Positions 23,349-35,654 of a DNA stretch of 64,000 bases are shown in pieces (positions within the stretch are counted from its first letter, which is position 1; every line of letters starts with the position of its first letter). The stretch is from positions 1,676,001-1,740,000 of the forward strand of contig JAQPZY010001596.1 of assembly GCA_029931535.1 (NCBI GenBank), given 5' to 3'. The position numbers and the translations under genes are program-made. Source of the DNA: Margaritifera margaritifera (taxonomy: Eukaryota; Mollusca; Bivalvia; Unionida; Margaritiferidae). Below the pieces are notes generated by a model. The model was not told the origin of the DNA, did no database searches, and saw only the letters and a program-made list of their open reading frames with translations.

Positions 23349-23375
23349 ATATATATATATATATATATATATATA
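23349..23375. repeat. (TA)n microsatellite
   Basis: Uninterrupted TA dinucleotides, about 13 units. Confidence 0.95.
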
Positions 23376-23536
23376 CCACAAAGCAAGATAAGCATATCTT
23401 TATTTCTGTTACTTTCCTTAATTTATACATTTGAAAATATTGATAATAATTTACATTGTATTTATTCAACGTAGATCTATGACATCATGATTTTATTTGA
23501 ATCAAAAAGAATGGGGGAAAAAGTCCACATAGTGAC

Positions 23537-23875
23537 TAACATTTTAAAAGGTGTGTACAGTAACATTTTAAAAGATGTGTACAGTATCATTTTAAAAGGT
23601 GTGTACAGTAACATTTTAAAAGGTGTGTACAGTAACATTTTAAAAGGTGTGTACAGTAACATTGTAAAAGTATAGTAACATTTTAAAAGGTGTGTACAGT
23701 AACATTTTAAAAGGTGTGTACAGTAACATTTTAAAAGGTGTGTACAGTAACATTTTAAAAGGTGTGTACAGTAACATTTTAAAAGGTGTGTACAATAACA
23801 TTTTAAAAGGTGTGTACAGTAACATTTTAAAAGGTGTGTACAGTAACATTTTAAAAGGTGTGTACTGTAACATTA
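23537..23875 (+). repeat. 24-bp minisatellite, about 14 units
   Basis: Unit 'taacattttaaaaggtgtgt' plus 'acag'. One unit near 23660-23676 is shortened and reads attgtaaaag. Because 24 is a multiple of 3 it opens frames on both strands (for example LLYTPFKM repeats), which are not genes. Confidence 0.95.
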
Positions 23876-24108
23876 AAATGCACATACTTCATTTTATTTT
23901 CTATCAGCGAGTAACATTTTTACGCAACTTGAATTTATGACCTCAATATTTTATTCCGATCTGACAAACTGGGCAAAGTGTAGAGTTACATTTCCAATTT
24001 TATGACAGAACATATACGGTAGTCCTTTAATTCCTCCTTTAATAATTTAAGGATAAATTTGCTTGGTCAATTGGAATTTTTTTACATCAAATTTTTAATC
24101 TTGATTGT

Positions 24109-25165
24109 ATTAGAATGAAGAGGTCTCTTGATATATGGGACATTAGAATGAAGAGGTCTCTTGATATATGGGACATTAGAATGAACAGGTCTCTTGATAT
24201 ATGAGACATTAGAATGAAGAGGTCTCTTGATATATGGGACATTAGAATGAAGAGGTCTCTTGATATATGGGACATTAGAATGAACAGGTCTCTTGATATA
24301 TGGGTCATTAGAATGAACAGGTCTCTTGATATATGGGACATTAGAATGAAGAGGTCTCTTGATATATGGGACATTAGAATGAACAGGTCTCTTGATATAT
24401 GGGACATTAGAATGAACAGGTCTCTTGATATATGGGACATTAGAATGAAGAGGTCTCTTGATATATGGGACATTAGAATGAAGAGGTCTCTTGATATATG
24501 GGACATTAGAATGAAGAGGTCTCTTGATATATGGGACATTAGAATGAACAGGTCTCTTGATATATGGGACATTAGAATGAAGAGGTCTCTTGATATATGG
24601 GACATTAGAATGAAGAGGTCTCTTGATATATGGGACATTAGAATGAACAGGTCTCTTGATATATGGGACATTAGAATGAAGAGGTCTCTTGATATATGGG
24701 ACATTAGAATGAACAGGTCTCTTGATATATGAGACATTAGAATGAAGAGGTCTCTTGATATATGGGACATTAGAATGAAGAGGTCTCTTGATATATGGGA
24801 CATTAGAATGAACAGGTCTCTTGATATATGGGACATTAGAATGAAGAGGTCTCTTGATATATGAGACATTAGAATGAAGAGGTCTCTTGATATATGGGAC
24901 ATTAGAATGAAGAGGTCTCTTGATATATGGGACATTAGAATGAACAGGTCTCTTGATATATGGGACATTAGAATGAACAGGTCTCTTGATATATGGGACA
25001 TTAGAATGAACAGGTCTCTTGATATATGGGACATTAGAATGAACAGGTCTCTTGATATATGGGACATTAGAATGAAGAGGTCTCTTGATATATGGGACAT
25101 TAGAATGAAAAGGTCTCTTGATATATGGGACATTAGAATGAACTGTTCTTTTGATATATGGGGAA
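24109..25165 (+). repeat. 33-bp minisatellite, exactly 32 units
   Basis: Unit 'attagaatgaagaggtctct' plus 'tgatatatgggac'. Units differ almost only at one base (gaaGagg or gaaCagg), in the order GGCGG CCGCC GGGCG GCGCG GCGGG CCCCG, then one A unit and one diverged terminal unit. A few carry gAgac for gGgac (units 3, 19, 23). No stop codon exists in several frames, so it yields frames of 348-362 codons that are artefacts: all frames are equally open, there is no start context and no codon bias. Confidence 0.97.
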
Positions 25166-25698
25166 TGCATTTATGAAGAGTTGCTTAATTTCTCTTGATC
25201 TAATTAGGGAATCAATGTCAACAATATAGCTAAAGTTTGTTTTTCAATAGATTCTTTAATTAATCTATATTTTGATGTGAGGATACATTCTTTGGTTAAT
25301 TCATTTTTAATGCTGGACAATGGACCTTGATTTATGACACTGATTTTCAGTCAAGATCTAATATGGGCAAAGGTTTACATTGTTACATTGTCATTCGTAC
25401 ATTAATATAAAGTACATGTAGTTGTTTATAATCCATTCTTTGTTGTAAGGATACTCTTAAATGTCAACCAAAATTTATTACAACTTTAAATCTTAATCTA
25501 TGAAAGGAAATATGAAGAACACTTTCAAGTATAAAAAAACTGCATACAAGTATGATACATTCATACACTTACAAAATGTAATAATATACATACAACATAG
25601 AGAATTTTCTACTTCAAGATAAAGTATTGCTTAAAACCAATGTTAAATGCAAAATTAATAATGAGAAATACATGACACAGTAAAAATAAGAGAACCAT
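25166..25698. other. Non-coding, AT-rich
   Basis: No feature recognised. Confidence 0.4.
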
Positions 25699-25713
25699 AA
25701 CACACACACACAC

Positions 25714-25767
<54 letters not shown>
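25699..25767. repeat. Compound (CA)n(TA)n microsatellite
   Basis: CA units at 25699-25714, then TA units to 25767. Confidence 0.95.
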
Positions 25768-25769
<2 letters not shown>

Positions 25770-26414
25770 CATTTCTTGAATTGCTGCGACTTCTCCCTAT
25801 TCTGTCCAAAAGGAGAAGTCACTTCTACCTAAAATTCAAGTCCAGCTTGACCACTGCATGACCTTTTTTCATTCCTTTAGAAAGGCCTATTAGTATTACT
25901 CAATAACATGATGTTATACAAATGTTAGTTGCACACTCTTTATATAATTACTTCAATAATATGCATTTGAAAATAACCTGCTGTAAATTTGAACTGACCA
26001 TGATTAGTGAACAACACACAAAGGTAGTCATTACTGAATAAATCTATGACCAGTAAGTGCTAACAATGGTGTTTTAAGTAGCATGATGTCTCATATTGTT
26101 ACCTATGAACAAAATGAAATGCAATCTGGTCACAATATTGACAAAAAAATCTAGAATTCATTTGTTTGTTAGGATTTTTTTTTAAATCTTTTTTATAGAC
26201 AGAATTTATAGGGTTGGCGTCCAGAACATTGGAGGGTTCAGATATTTGGATTCATAATGGTAGTTAAATGTAGAAGTGCTTCAGGAGAAAATCATATTGG
26301 GTTATTTTTTTTTTTCCGATTAAAAGCTAAAACTACAAAAAATATCAAGTTAAAATAATTTGTGATTAATGGCATTTAATTAATGAAATGCCATAAAATA
26401 ATGCATATACATGT
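25768..26414. other. Non-coding, AT-rich
   Basis: No feature recognised. Confidence 0.4.
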
Positions 26415-26651
26415 CAGGGATTTACAAATTTTATAAAAGTCAGCTTGCCCAGGGCAAGCTGACTGGAAAATTGAACTTGCCTTAGGAAAATCTGAACTTG
26501 CCCCAAACATAATATCAAAGCATGAGTAAAACAATAAGATAAAATAATATCAGGTATATTTTAAGGAAATTGTGTTATATTTATTGAAGCTTTTGTTTTC
26601 TTTTTATCTTTGTTGGCACTTTAAAACCAAATGCCGATAATTAAAGTTATC

Positions 26652-26700
<49 letters not shown>

Positions 26701-27825
26701 CATGTAGAGATAGATATGTAGATTAAAAAGAGTCAGAATGCAGATACAGTTAGAAGAGCAAAAGCAGACATGTACATGTATAGACATAAATGGATAAGTA
26801 GAAAAGGGTTTGGAAAAGCTGGATTTTTAAGTAAGAGATAGACAGAGCTAGACTGTTTGGAATTATTTATTTATACTCACAACTGAAGGATTCGTAAACA
26901 CTTACTTGTATCCATTTACTTAACAATTATCATCAGCAACATGCATCAAAATATTTGACAATCCGACTTTGAGAATGATTTGAGAACTTATTTTTGTCCA
27001 CTAAATTGTTTGCCAAGCAGTAACTACCGGTCTCCTGTAATTATTACGTAAACAACAGATCATAAACATCGCTTGAGGGTGCCATGTTTTCGTAAGATCA
27101 ATCACACTTTGAACAAAATCCTCCTGGTTAATTGTTAGAGACACATGCGTTTTATTTCAAAACACACCTGTCGAAAAAATCTCACGAGTTGTATTATTAA
27201 CAATTAACCTACTGACCATAAACTCAGCGACATGCATCAAAACAATCTTTGAAAAGCCGACTGTTTAGAGCCAGAAATGTGACAAACTGCCTAAGGCTAA
27301 CTTAGGACCTGAAAGTCAGCAAATCGCAGATACGTCAAATATTATGATTAAATGTAACTGATAAGTTAAAACATAAATATTTATTCCTTATTTGTCAAAA
27401 CTTGCTTTAATTATTAAATATTGACATTATCACGTCTGCGTGAGAAAATGCGAGACTGACCTTGACACTGACTATAAGATGGAAATGTCATATACAATAG
27501 ATGAAAGAAACTGTGTTCATTTTATGTAGAAGAAGAATATGCTATATATAAACACTAAATAAAGGTACTGATATATGTCCTGTGGCAAAATCACAGGGTA
27601 TAAAACTTGCAGAACATAAAGCATTACGGACTGAACACAACCCCTTGTCGGTAAAATAGCTCTCACAGACCCAGACCATCAACATTAAACAATATTTCTT
27701 GTATCTTGTATCCCTCTCTCAAATTTTTGTACTTGCCCGTGGGCAAGTGCCTTGCAAACTTGAGCCTGCCAGAACCAAATTTGAGCTTGTCCCTGGAGTC
27801 TGGCTAGTGGATTTGTCAATCCCTG
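26415..27825. mobile_element. 1.41-kb non-autonomous DNA transposon
   Basis: Left end CAGGGATTTACAAAT, right end inverse CAGGGATTGACAAAT, flanked by the direct repeat CATGT (26410-26414 and 27826-27830). Inside each end are further inverse 'gcttgcccagggcaag' / 'cttgcccgtgggcaag' hairpins, at 26442-26457 and 27732-27747. No transposase frame is present. A TA microsatellite sits at 26655-26696, and 26923-26976 and 27202-27256 are diverged direct copies (atgcatcaaaa..., gacaatccgact/gaaaagccgact). CAGGG ends recall hAT-like or Academ-like elements, but the apparent 5-bp duplication does not decide it. Confidence 0.8.
26655..26696. repeat. (TA)n microsatellite
   Basis: About 21 TA units inside the DNA transposon. 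Confidence 0.95.
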
Positions 27826-27830
27826 CATGT

Positions 27831-28199
27831 AATAACATAAAAAAAACAAATATTTCTGACATTTTAATATGAGAATACCATTTTAAGGAAAAGATTAAGC
27901 CTTTCTTAGTTTATGTTGGAAGATAAGAGTAATTTGTTTTAACAAAGGACATACAGTAAACATTCATGCCCTATATTCCGTACACTTCATTGTTTTCCAA
28001 GCTAATTTTATCCATAATTTCATCTACTTCAGGTGTTACTTATTATACGTCTATTTCATACTTTTCTTCAGTTTCAAATTACAAATTACTCAAATTAATC
28101 TGTATGGTGTATTATTTTGCTAATTTGAACAACCCTGAAAAGTTTTCACGCAGGGATGTTTCTGCCAAGTATCGTCAAATATAAATTTAAAGGTTTTTA
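27831..28199. other. Non-coding, AT-rich
   Basis: A 72-codon frame at 27966-28184 has no supporting context. Confidence 0.35.
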
Positions 28200-28570
28200 T
28201 ATTTTATATAACAGCAGCTTGTCTAATTTTTATTAATGGTGGCCACATCTGAAGGCAGAGCAGCATGACTTGTATCAACTTGAAAGGTCTTCCTGCCAGG
28301 ATGCTTTCTGTCAAACTGGACCAAATTATGTTCAGCAGTTTATGAGTAAAAATCATTTAAATGGTTTTACTATTTTTAGTAACAATGGGCATATATGATG
28401 GCAGATCAGCATCATTTGTACAAATAGGTCCAGTGGTTTCTGAGAAGTTTGAAATAGCAATTGCTTGATAGACACAGGATGGATGACACATGATGAACAG
28501 CGCACAATAAACACAGGGCCATGCCATAAGCTCATTTGGGCTTATGGCCAGGTGAGCTAAAAATGGGTGT
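28200..28570. repeat. Dispersed bivalve-type repeat
   Basis: Read on the minus strand it starts 'agctcacctggccataagcc' and continues with 'gcccaaatgagcttatggc', a foldback, then 'catcctgtgtctatcaagc', 'cttctcagaaaccactggac' and 'gctgatctgccatcatatat'. Elements opening with an agctcacctgagcc foldback are widespread in bivalves (from memory). A related but diverged copy is at 36790-37290. Confidence 0.6.
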
Positions 28571-30640
28571 TCCAATATGCAGGACATTTTTAAATGGCGA
28601 GTTTCCCTGAAAAGATAGCAAATTATTCTTTTCATAAAACGTATCAATCATTTGTCTGTACAAATCTGTTGATTAAAATCTAACCTATTAATGGCAAGTT
28701 AGATCTATTGTAAACTATCTCCATTCCTAAATTTGCATCATTTTAGCTTATGGATTGCCTTGTCAAAAGTGGAACATGGCACGGTAGTTTAATTAATTAA
28801 AGACAACAAAAAAAAAAGGATGATCATCTCTCACCTTCCAATAAGTGTGTCACTCTAGACCCTTTTTGCCAATTCCTCATCTCTCAGCACCCAAAGGGCC
28901 CTATCTTAGGAGTTTAGTTCTTAACTTTAGAGTACCGGTAATAACCAGACTTTTGCTAATGCAGCAATAATGAAAATGGAGAATGGAAGCTTTTCTATCC
29001 CACTTATCCACAGAAGCTAGCAATAATTTCTGTGCATGTGTAGGTTTCACCCATGATCTTCATTTGACATCATCCCAAAAACATCTTCTTGAAAGGATCT
29101 ATATGGTGGATTCACTTATAATGTGGGACACTTCTATAGTTCCTGGGCTCAGGAAAACCACTTGTCCTAACTGAGTAAAAACTGGCTGGGCTGAGTAAAA
29201 CATTACTACATACACATCATTTGGCAGAATAAACACAGATTCGCACCTTGAGAATAAATCTGAGTGCATTTTCTACCCTTAACAAGCATCAAATTTCAAC
29301 ATTGCTCAACATTTGGTATGTGTCAATTATAAATAACCTTTGCCTAATTCACCTATTTCTCAGTCTACAACATGTAGCAAAGGAATTACTTCTTTTTCTT
29401 TTTACACAGCTACCCAATGTTAGCTTGGCATGATAATATATTAATAAAGCTGCACAGTCTTGAAAATACTGGTGATCTGAGGCAAGCATAACAATGTCTG
29501 ACCAGATGAAAATCATGAAATTTGTACATTCTCTGTCTCTTAACTTCTCCCATATCAAACTCATAAAGATGTATGATAGCTCGTTGAAAACGAAAATTAT
29601 GACACCTTGATTACTGAAACATTTCACTGAAAACGAAAATACCTCTAAACAAATCAAGGGCTATGTGTACAACTGCAATTTTTTGAGTTACAAACAATGT
29701 CTCTTATTATATGTTATCTAAGGAGCCATGTATTAGAACATTATATTTTCATGGTTTGGGGCAATTTTAGTCTCAAGCTTGCATGTGGTTCTTTAGTTAA
29801 AGCGTACGCAGTGTAGTTGAGAAGTGTACTGTGTTGAGTATAATGAAGACAGGGACAAGTAACCCTTGCAACTCACCCTGCTTGCGAAAGTTTTTCCTGA
29901 GCCCTGAGCTCCCATGAATGGCATGATAGTGAGGGCATATTGTATCAGGTTAGATTCATGTTCCCTGCAATGGGTCATTTCATGTTTTACAATCACTTAT
30001 AGCATGCTCTGTATAATTAAATGGTGTCTGTTAATACTTCAAAGGCATTGATACTCCTAATCGCAATGCAATTTAATGGGATTATTTCAGTCTCGCATCT
30101 GATGAGATTATTTCTCTTTCTCATTTCAATTTGCATGGAACCAGTAACTCAACAGCAGAAGAAAATCAATGGCCTGGCATACCAATTAAAACCTCTCTCT
30201 ATTGAAAATAAAAGATTCACACAACGATAGTACATATACATGCATATTCATTGCAGCAGCCATCTGCACCTGCTTTTAAAGGTCAATTATGGAGATCTCT
30301 GTTTAAACTTGTTGATGGATCTTCAATACCTGAAAACCCCATATTCGTTGTTATTATACATTTATTTTGCATCAGTTATGAATAATGGTTTATAGGTATG
30401 ACCTTCACAAAAATTGGCATAGGAAATACCTGCCCCTGAAATGCTTGCCGAAGTGAAATATTACTAGAACAACGAACTTGCTAACGTAATGATCATATTG
30501 TAGCTAATTTGCAAAGGTTATGAAATGATTAGTGATACTGTGGAAAATTACTCAATTAAAATGATTATTGCTACACATACAGACAATATGGTCATCAATT
30601 GAAAGAAAACAAATTTTTAAAAAAAAAAAAAAAATGATGA
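28571..30640. other. Non-coding; no gene recognised
   Basis: Around 28840-28920 the minus strand holds a short frame with WVLRDEELAKRV and a good donor (GAAG/GTGAGAG). It also has a stop and no acceptor was found, so it may be a TE remnant. 29800-29960 contains a fragment of the ccctca TIR repeat. Confidence 0.35.
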
Positions 30641-31440
30641 CTAATATTAGAAGGAATTATGAAAATACTGTGCATTAAAATGCACAAACATGACCTCAGC
30701 ATAGTTTCCAAATTTTATATTATACAAGAAAGCCAGGGCATGCATGTCGAGCCCACAATCAAAGTATTGCTGTAAAACATGTGACCTTGACCCCAAAGTC
30801 AAAAGGGAGAGCGAGCATGTCATAGAATGAATTGTCTTAGCTTCATAATGGTTCATCCAGTGCATGAACAAAATTTATCAAAGTATTTGAAAATACAAGC
30901 AAATGATTTTTTTTTTTTTTACCTTCACCTTAAAGCAAATTTTCTATGACTGTGACCTTAATCCCAAGATCAAAGGGATAAGAGCAAGTGTCACGGAAAG
31001 AATTTTCTTAGCATCATAATGATTTATGCCAAGTATGGAGAAAATCCATCTGGGAGTTTAGGAAATAAAAGCAAATTAAAAAATTTAAACCAAAACCTTA
31101 ATGCAAATTTTCTATGACTGTGACCTTACCCCAAGGTAAAAGGAGCAAGTATGCATGTTACCAAAAGAATTGCCTAGCTTGATAATGATTCATCCAAAGT
31201 ATGAAGATAATTCATCAAGGGGTTTAGGAAATATAAGCAAATGATAAAACTTGAACCAAAGTCTTAGCACAAATTATTTACAATTGTGCCACTGGCCCCA
31301 AGGTAAAAGACACAAACGAACATGTTGTAGAACGAATCTTCTTAGCTACATAATGTTTCATGTCAGGTATTAACAAACTCTATCAAAAGGTTTACGAAAT
31401 ATATGCAAATGAAAAAACTTCAATCAAAACTTTAATTGTT
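30640..31440 (+). repeat. Degenerate tandem repeat, about 165-bp unit
   Basis: Four to five units, each with 'tatgactgtgacctta', 'cccaagatcaaaggga', 'agaattttcttagca', 'cataatgattcatcc' and 'tttaggaaatataagcaaat'. Another version of the gaccttgacc-type repeats. Confidence 0.7.
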
Positions 31441-32184
31441 GAAAAGTGACTGCTGTGGCTCCCTTTCTATGAACGTGGGTTTGACAATAAGCTACAATGA
31501 GAAAATAAATACACTAGATCGCTATTTTTAGTCAAAATCACTGACAATAACTCTCTGAAAATAAACTTCAGTTCTTTGAAATGGTCCATGTGCTTCGCAC
31601 CCCCTTAAACTCTTGCTTTCTTTCTCATTTCCATCATTATGCTGACCTGAATATTAATCCTTTTTTTCAGGGTTTCAAAGGATTTGTGATAATTTTTATA
31701 ACTTCTAATATGCTTTTTAAAAATAATCAGAATGTTTTGTCTTGTCTACTTGGAAAGACCTTTGTAATACTTCCCAGTTGAACAGTATAACCATTTGATT
31801 TTTTCATCATTTAGAAATTAAAAAAAGGAAAACATTAGCCCTTATTCTGTTTTGTGACCATCTATTGCATAAAATCCATCATTTTTACTTGAAATCACCA
31901 AGCAATCACTACACTTCTACATTAGTGACTGGTAAGCGCCTTCTATATTGACATCACACAAAACAGCAAACCAAGCCAAACTCAGGGGAGGTAATGCATT
32001 CAGTAATTTTGAACGATCTAACTCCTCATTAAAATCCAACTGTAAATTCAAAGAATTTAGTTGGAGTCAATTTTACCAGAGAAATGGGTTTGTAATTTAC
32101 ACATAATATTCTACACAAAGTGTGAACAATTTATATTTTGAAGATTTTCTCCATATTTTACCTTTAATATTTTGTTTCATGTTT
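31441..32184. other. Non-coding; no feature recognised
   Basis: AT-rich with no convincing frame or repeat. Confidence 0.4.
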
Positions 32185-32335
32185 GGTGTTTAACAACACA
32201 TTAGCATAAGAACAGTTTTATCATGTCAAAACAATTGGCATGAATAAAGTGCCTTGCACAAGGGCACACTATGGTGGCCATCCTGGCCTGGTCTAAACAG
32301 GGTTCCTGTACCCTTCTGCAGTGATGCCACGAATA
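32185..32335 (+). mobile_element. SINE-like fragment
   Basis: Contains 'tggtgtttaacaacacatta', 'aagtgccttgcacaagg' and 'cacactatggtggcc', matching 58732-58830 (gccgtttaacaatacatcag, aagtggcttgccctgag, aacactgtggcaac). Elements with 'tggtgtttaacgccacact' are known from mollusc SINEs (from memory). The tRNA-like end is not clear here. Confidence 0.45.
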
Positions 32336-32438
32336 ATTAGCTGGAGATGGGGAGCTCCCCTGGTAGCTTCTAAAACAAAGGCGGAGGGGGAAGAGTCAGC
32401 AAAATTTCAGGGTAGTATAAATATTACCCATAATACAT

Positions 32439-32935
32439 TTAACATGAGCCATTCCTTTTTCCCTTCCATGTATCCAGTGTTCTGTTAAAATTTAAATCTT
32501 CACACGAACCACCCTGTAGCTGTATTAGCATCATTTTGTTAATGATTTCAGAAGTTAATCTGTTTCCGATTGCAGTGTGACTTCTAGTCTGTGCAGAGAA
32601 ACCCATCTCACAATCTGCAGTTTGGAAAGACATGTGCATGGTTAGCTTTTCTAGCTTTAACTGAAATTTTTACTCTTTTTTTTTTCTTGTTCTTTGGGGG
32701 TTCATCACACGCAGTCCGAGTCTGAGTCCTAGCTGACTATGATCCTGAAAAATTTCAATTGTTTCCATGCCATCATCAGTTCCTGGATATGCATCCTAAG
32801 TCTTAACAGTCTCCAAGTTATCAATGACATGTTCAAGATCCAGATTCAGGTAAGAAGCCTCAGCAGAGGAAATGTTAAAGTAATCCCTTATCAACTTATG
32901 ACCAGCAATTGTCTTGAGCACACATGAATGGATTT
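32439..32935 (-). pseudogene. hAT-type transposase C-terminal region, decayed
   Basis: One minus-strand frame covers 32935-32439 with only two internal stops (near 32800 and 32673). The last 60 codons match the hAT dimerisation domain in the style of ZNF862/KIAA1586-like proteins: ADCEMGFSAQTRSHTAIGN, then RLTSEIINKMMLIQLQGGSC and EDLNFNRTLDTWKGKR, against the family pattern 'A.CER.FSA..RIK...RNRL....L..LM.I...G....DF.F..A...W..K.R' (pattern from memory). The terminal stop follows shortly. Upstream codons include LIRDYFNISSAEASYLNLDL. No catalytic D/D/E region or terminal repeats are found nearby. The stops make it inactive unless spliced around. Confidence 0.65.
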
Positions 32936-33174
32936 CTTAGTCATGCACACTTGGGAAGTATGAAAGACACATGGAAAATGCTGCCAGACACACAAAAATA
33001 CCTTCAAGATCAAGACTTAAAAGCAGACAACCGTACACCGAGCAAAAACATGACCAGACTTCATTCAGATTATTCATGCATCATATATGTTTATTTGCAG
33101 GAGTTTTGGTTTTATTGCCGAGTTCTCAAGCATAGCTATTTTAAATCACATGACAGATGGTCAATTTTGTGTGA

Positions 33175-33262
33175 TTAGCACTCTCATGCAGCCCAGCAGT
33201 ATCACTGCTTCTGGTCATGAGCCCAGCATGCTATAACCACTAGGCCACAGTGACTCCCTGCA
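33175..33262 (-). mobile_element. tRNA-related SINE head, fragment
   Basis: On the minus strand the sequence runs 'ggagtcactgtggcctagtg', 'gttatagcatgctgggctca' and 'tgacc', containing the A-box-like TGGCCTAGTGG. The B-box part is lost. The head resembles that of the SINE at 45700 (cagtgactcagtatttagca). Confidence 0.5.
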
Positions 33263-34339
33263 CCTGATAAATTGAAGAAGTCATTCGATAACAGGAACTA
33301 TCAAGAAGACATTTGAAAGAAAATTGAATAACAAAACATTATTGCTATTTCCTTGGCTTACAATAGAAAATTCCAATGCTTTTTATTCAACACTCCCTGA
33401 CATCCTCACCCCTACCCTTTTTAGCCCAGCAAATATTTTCCAAGTAGAAACTACAATGAACAAACTTTATTTTAAATTATTTTGGTGTCAAAAATAAGGA
33501 AAGAGTCATGTTGAGATGACATCTTCCGTCCCTGGTTCCCTTATGATCCAGCACTCTCATTTTTTATACAACATATGCTATTACCCTATCATTTATGGTC
33601 CAGTTACACTCAATTTACATACTACTTTGCTACACTTTGTTTCCATGGTAACACAACAAATGCTGAATGCAGAAAATTCTAAGTATCAACAGGCACATCT
33701 ACACTACTTGCTTGACATATGTAACAAGTTCGGTTGAAATACTTTGAATGGTTGAGAGTTATTCCCCAGAAAGGAAAATGTTCACAGACAAACAGACGTA
33801 ACAATAGCTATATCCATTATTTTACAAGGGGGGTGCATGATGAAAAACGAGAATATTTGCAATGGTTTTTATCTCCATTTATTTAAAAGTCTATTCAATC
33901 CCCATTCATTAGGATTTTAGAATTCAGAGAAAAGTAAATATTTAGCAGATGTCTGAACATCATTACAAAATGAAAGCAACATTTTTTTTCTGGTTTCAAC
34001 TATTAATATCAAGAAATTTTCCTCATTGTAAAATTTATTCAACTGATTTTTTTTCTCAAGCAGTTGAAAAACACATCAACAGCTTAGGTATCAATTTGAT
34101 GATTTTTGTTGTGTCCCCCTTAGGTGGTAATACTTTCTGGATATTTTTTTTTTAAATTTCAATATCATAAAAATTCATATTGTACATCTAAGAAAGTGCT
34201 AGTACAATTATGTAGTTATGTCTGCACAATATGAAAGATTAAACGTAAGTTCAACCTTATTATTTTTTTTTTAATAATCAAGACATACAATGCAACAGAA
34301 GTGCGAAATCTCAAGTAAAAAAAAACCAGGGGCTATAAC
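33263..34339. other. Non-coding; dispersed repeat remnants
   Basis: 33520-33840 ends in 'cagacaaacagacgtaac', a typical tail of the dispersed gacggacgg-tailed repeats. Otherwise nothing recognised. Confidence 0.35.
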
Positions 34340-35650
34340 ACTGTAAAATTGTTGGAAAAGTGAAAATCGACTTAACCCAGGTTTTTTTAATGTAAAGGCT
34401 CATAATAAATTTGGTTTCAGTCTATCAAGTTCTTAAAAAGCTACTGAGCAGAAAGAAAATTCTGATGCATTTGAAGATGAGGTCATTAATTCTGTAAAGA
34501 AAAAAAAAATGGGGGGGGGGGGTGAAAATCAAATTTCTTCTTACTGTAAAGCCTCATACCTAATGTACTCTGAATCCATCAAGTCCTTCAGAAGTTACTG
34601 AGCAGAAAGAAAATTCTGATGCATTTGAAATGCAAAGTTTGAAGTCAAATGGGGGCCATTACTCCATTCAATTTTGTTGGAAAATGGTGCAAATCAAACA
34701 TAACTTAAATTGTATGTCAACATGGTAATGTAGGTGCATTAGCTTCTCTCAAATAGAATATTAATTGTTGTTCTAAAATTTAATACTAATATAGTTTGAG
34801 CAAAGTCTATTTATTCACAATTGTTGAATGCTCTGCACTTTAATTATCATCCAAAAACTTCCAGAGGACATTGGTCTAATCATAACCTATGCAGGGTAGT
34901 AAAAATAAATTCCAACATGTGGCCCTTTCATAGTGACATCACAGCATGTGACATTCAATCCGGTTTATCCTAGATCACACCTACTGACTGACCTTGTCCA
35001 AAAATGTCCACATACTTTAAACATTGATCTTGTCATATGAATTTCTCTTGGCATTTATGTAATGACCTTGCAAGGAATACTGATTGACAAGGAGCAAAAT
35101 AAAGTGAATACTCACCATTTAAAGGTACGTACATTCACATTCTCCAAACTGACACCCATTGCTGAAATAGTCAGTACTAATGCATACATGACTTGTATGA
35201 CTTATACTTTTAGGTCTTTTTATTGTTAAGCCTAATACCAACTTTGGATTTCACTCCATGAAATCCCTCAAAAATCATGAGCAGAAACAAAATTCAGATG
35301 CATTTGAATGGAAAAGTTTCAAAGTCAAACAGGGGCCATGGCTCAATTAAACATTTTCAAAAAATGCCAGAAAAATCTAAACTGACCAGGTCATATCAAT
35401 GTAACACCTCATGCCAAATTTGAATTGAATCTATACAGTCCTTCAAAAGTTACAAAGCAGAAATGAAATTCTGATGCAACTGAAGAGCAATTCAAGTTCC
35501 AAGTTCAATAGGGGCCATAAATCTGTTAAATGTTGGAAAATGTTGAAATCAAATATGACCTAGGTCTTCCTAATGTAAAGTATCATAAAATGTTTTAATT
35601 AAACCCATTAAGAACTTCAAAAATCATTGAGTAGAGATGAAATTTGAGAT
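34340..35650 (+). repeat. Degenerate repeat array, about 170-bp unit
   Basis: Units contain 'atggtgaaaatcaaa', 'cttactgtaaagcctcata', 'gaatccatcaagtcctt', 'agttactgagcagaaa', 'aattctgatgcatttgaa' and 'ggggccataactcc'. Copies start near 34360, 34520, 35215, 35390 and 35540. Same family at 37500-37700, and inverted at 38370-39170. Confidence 0.7.
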
Positions 35651-35654
35651 ATAC

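Noticed and set aside
24082..25170. Long open frames of 348-362 codons on the minus strand and 100-172 codons on the plus strand
   Set aside because: They are produced by a stop-free 33-bp tandem unit; several frames on both strands are open at once, with no start context or unique region.
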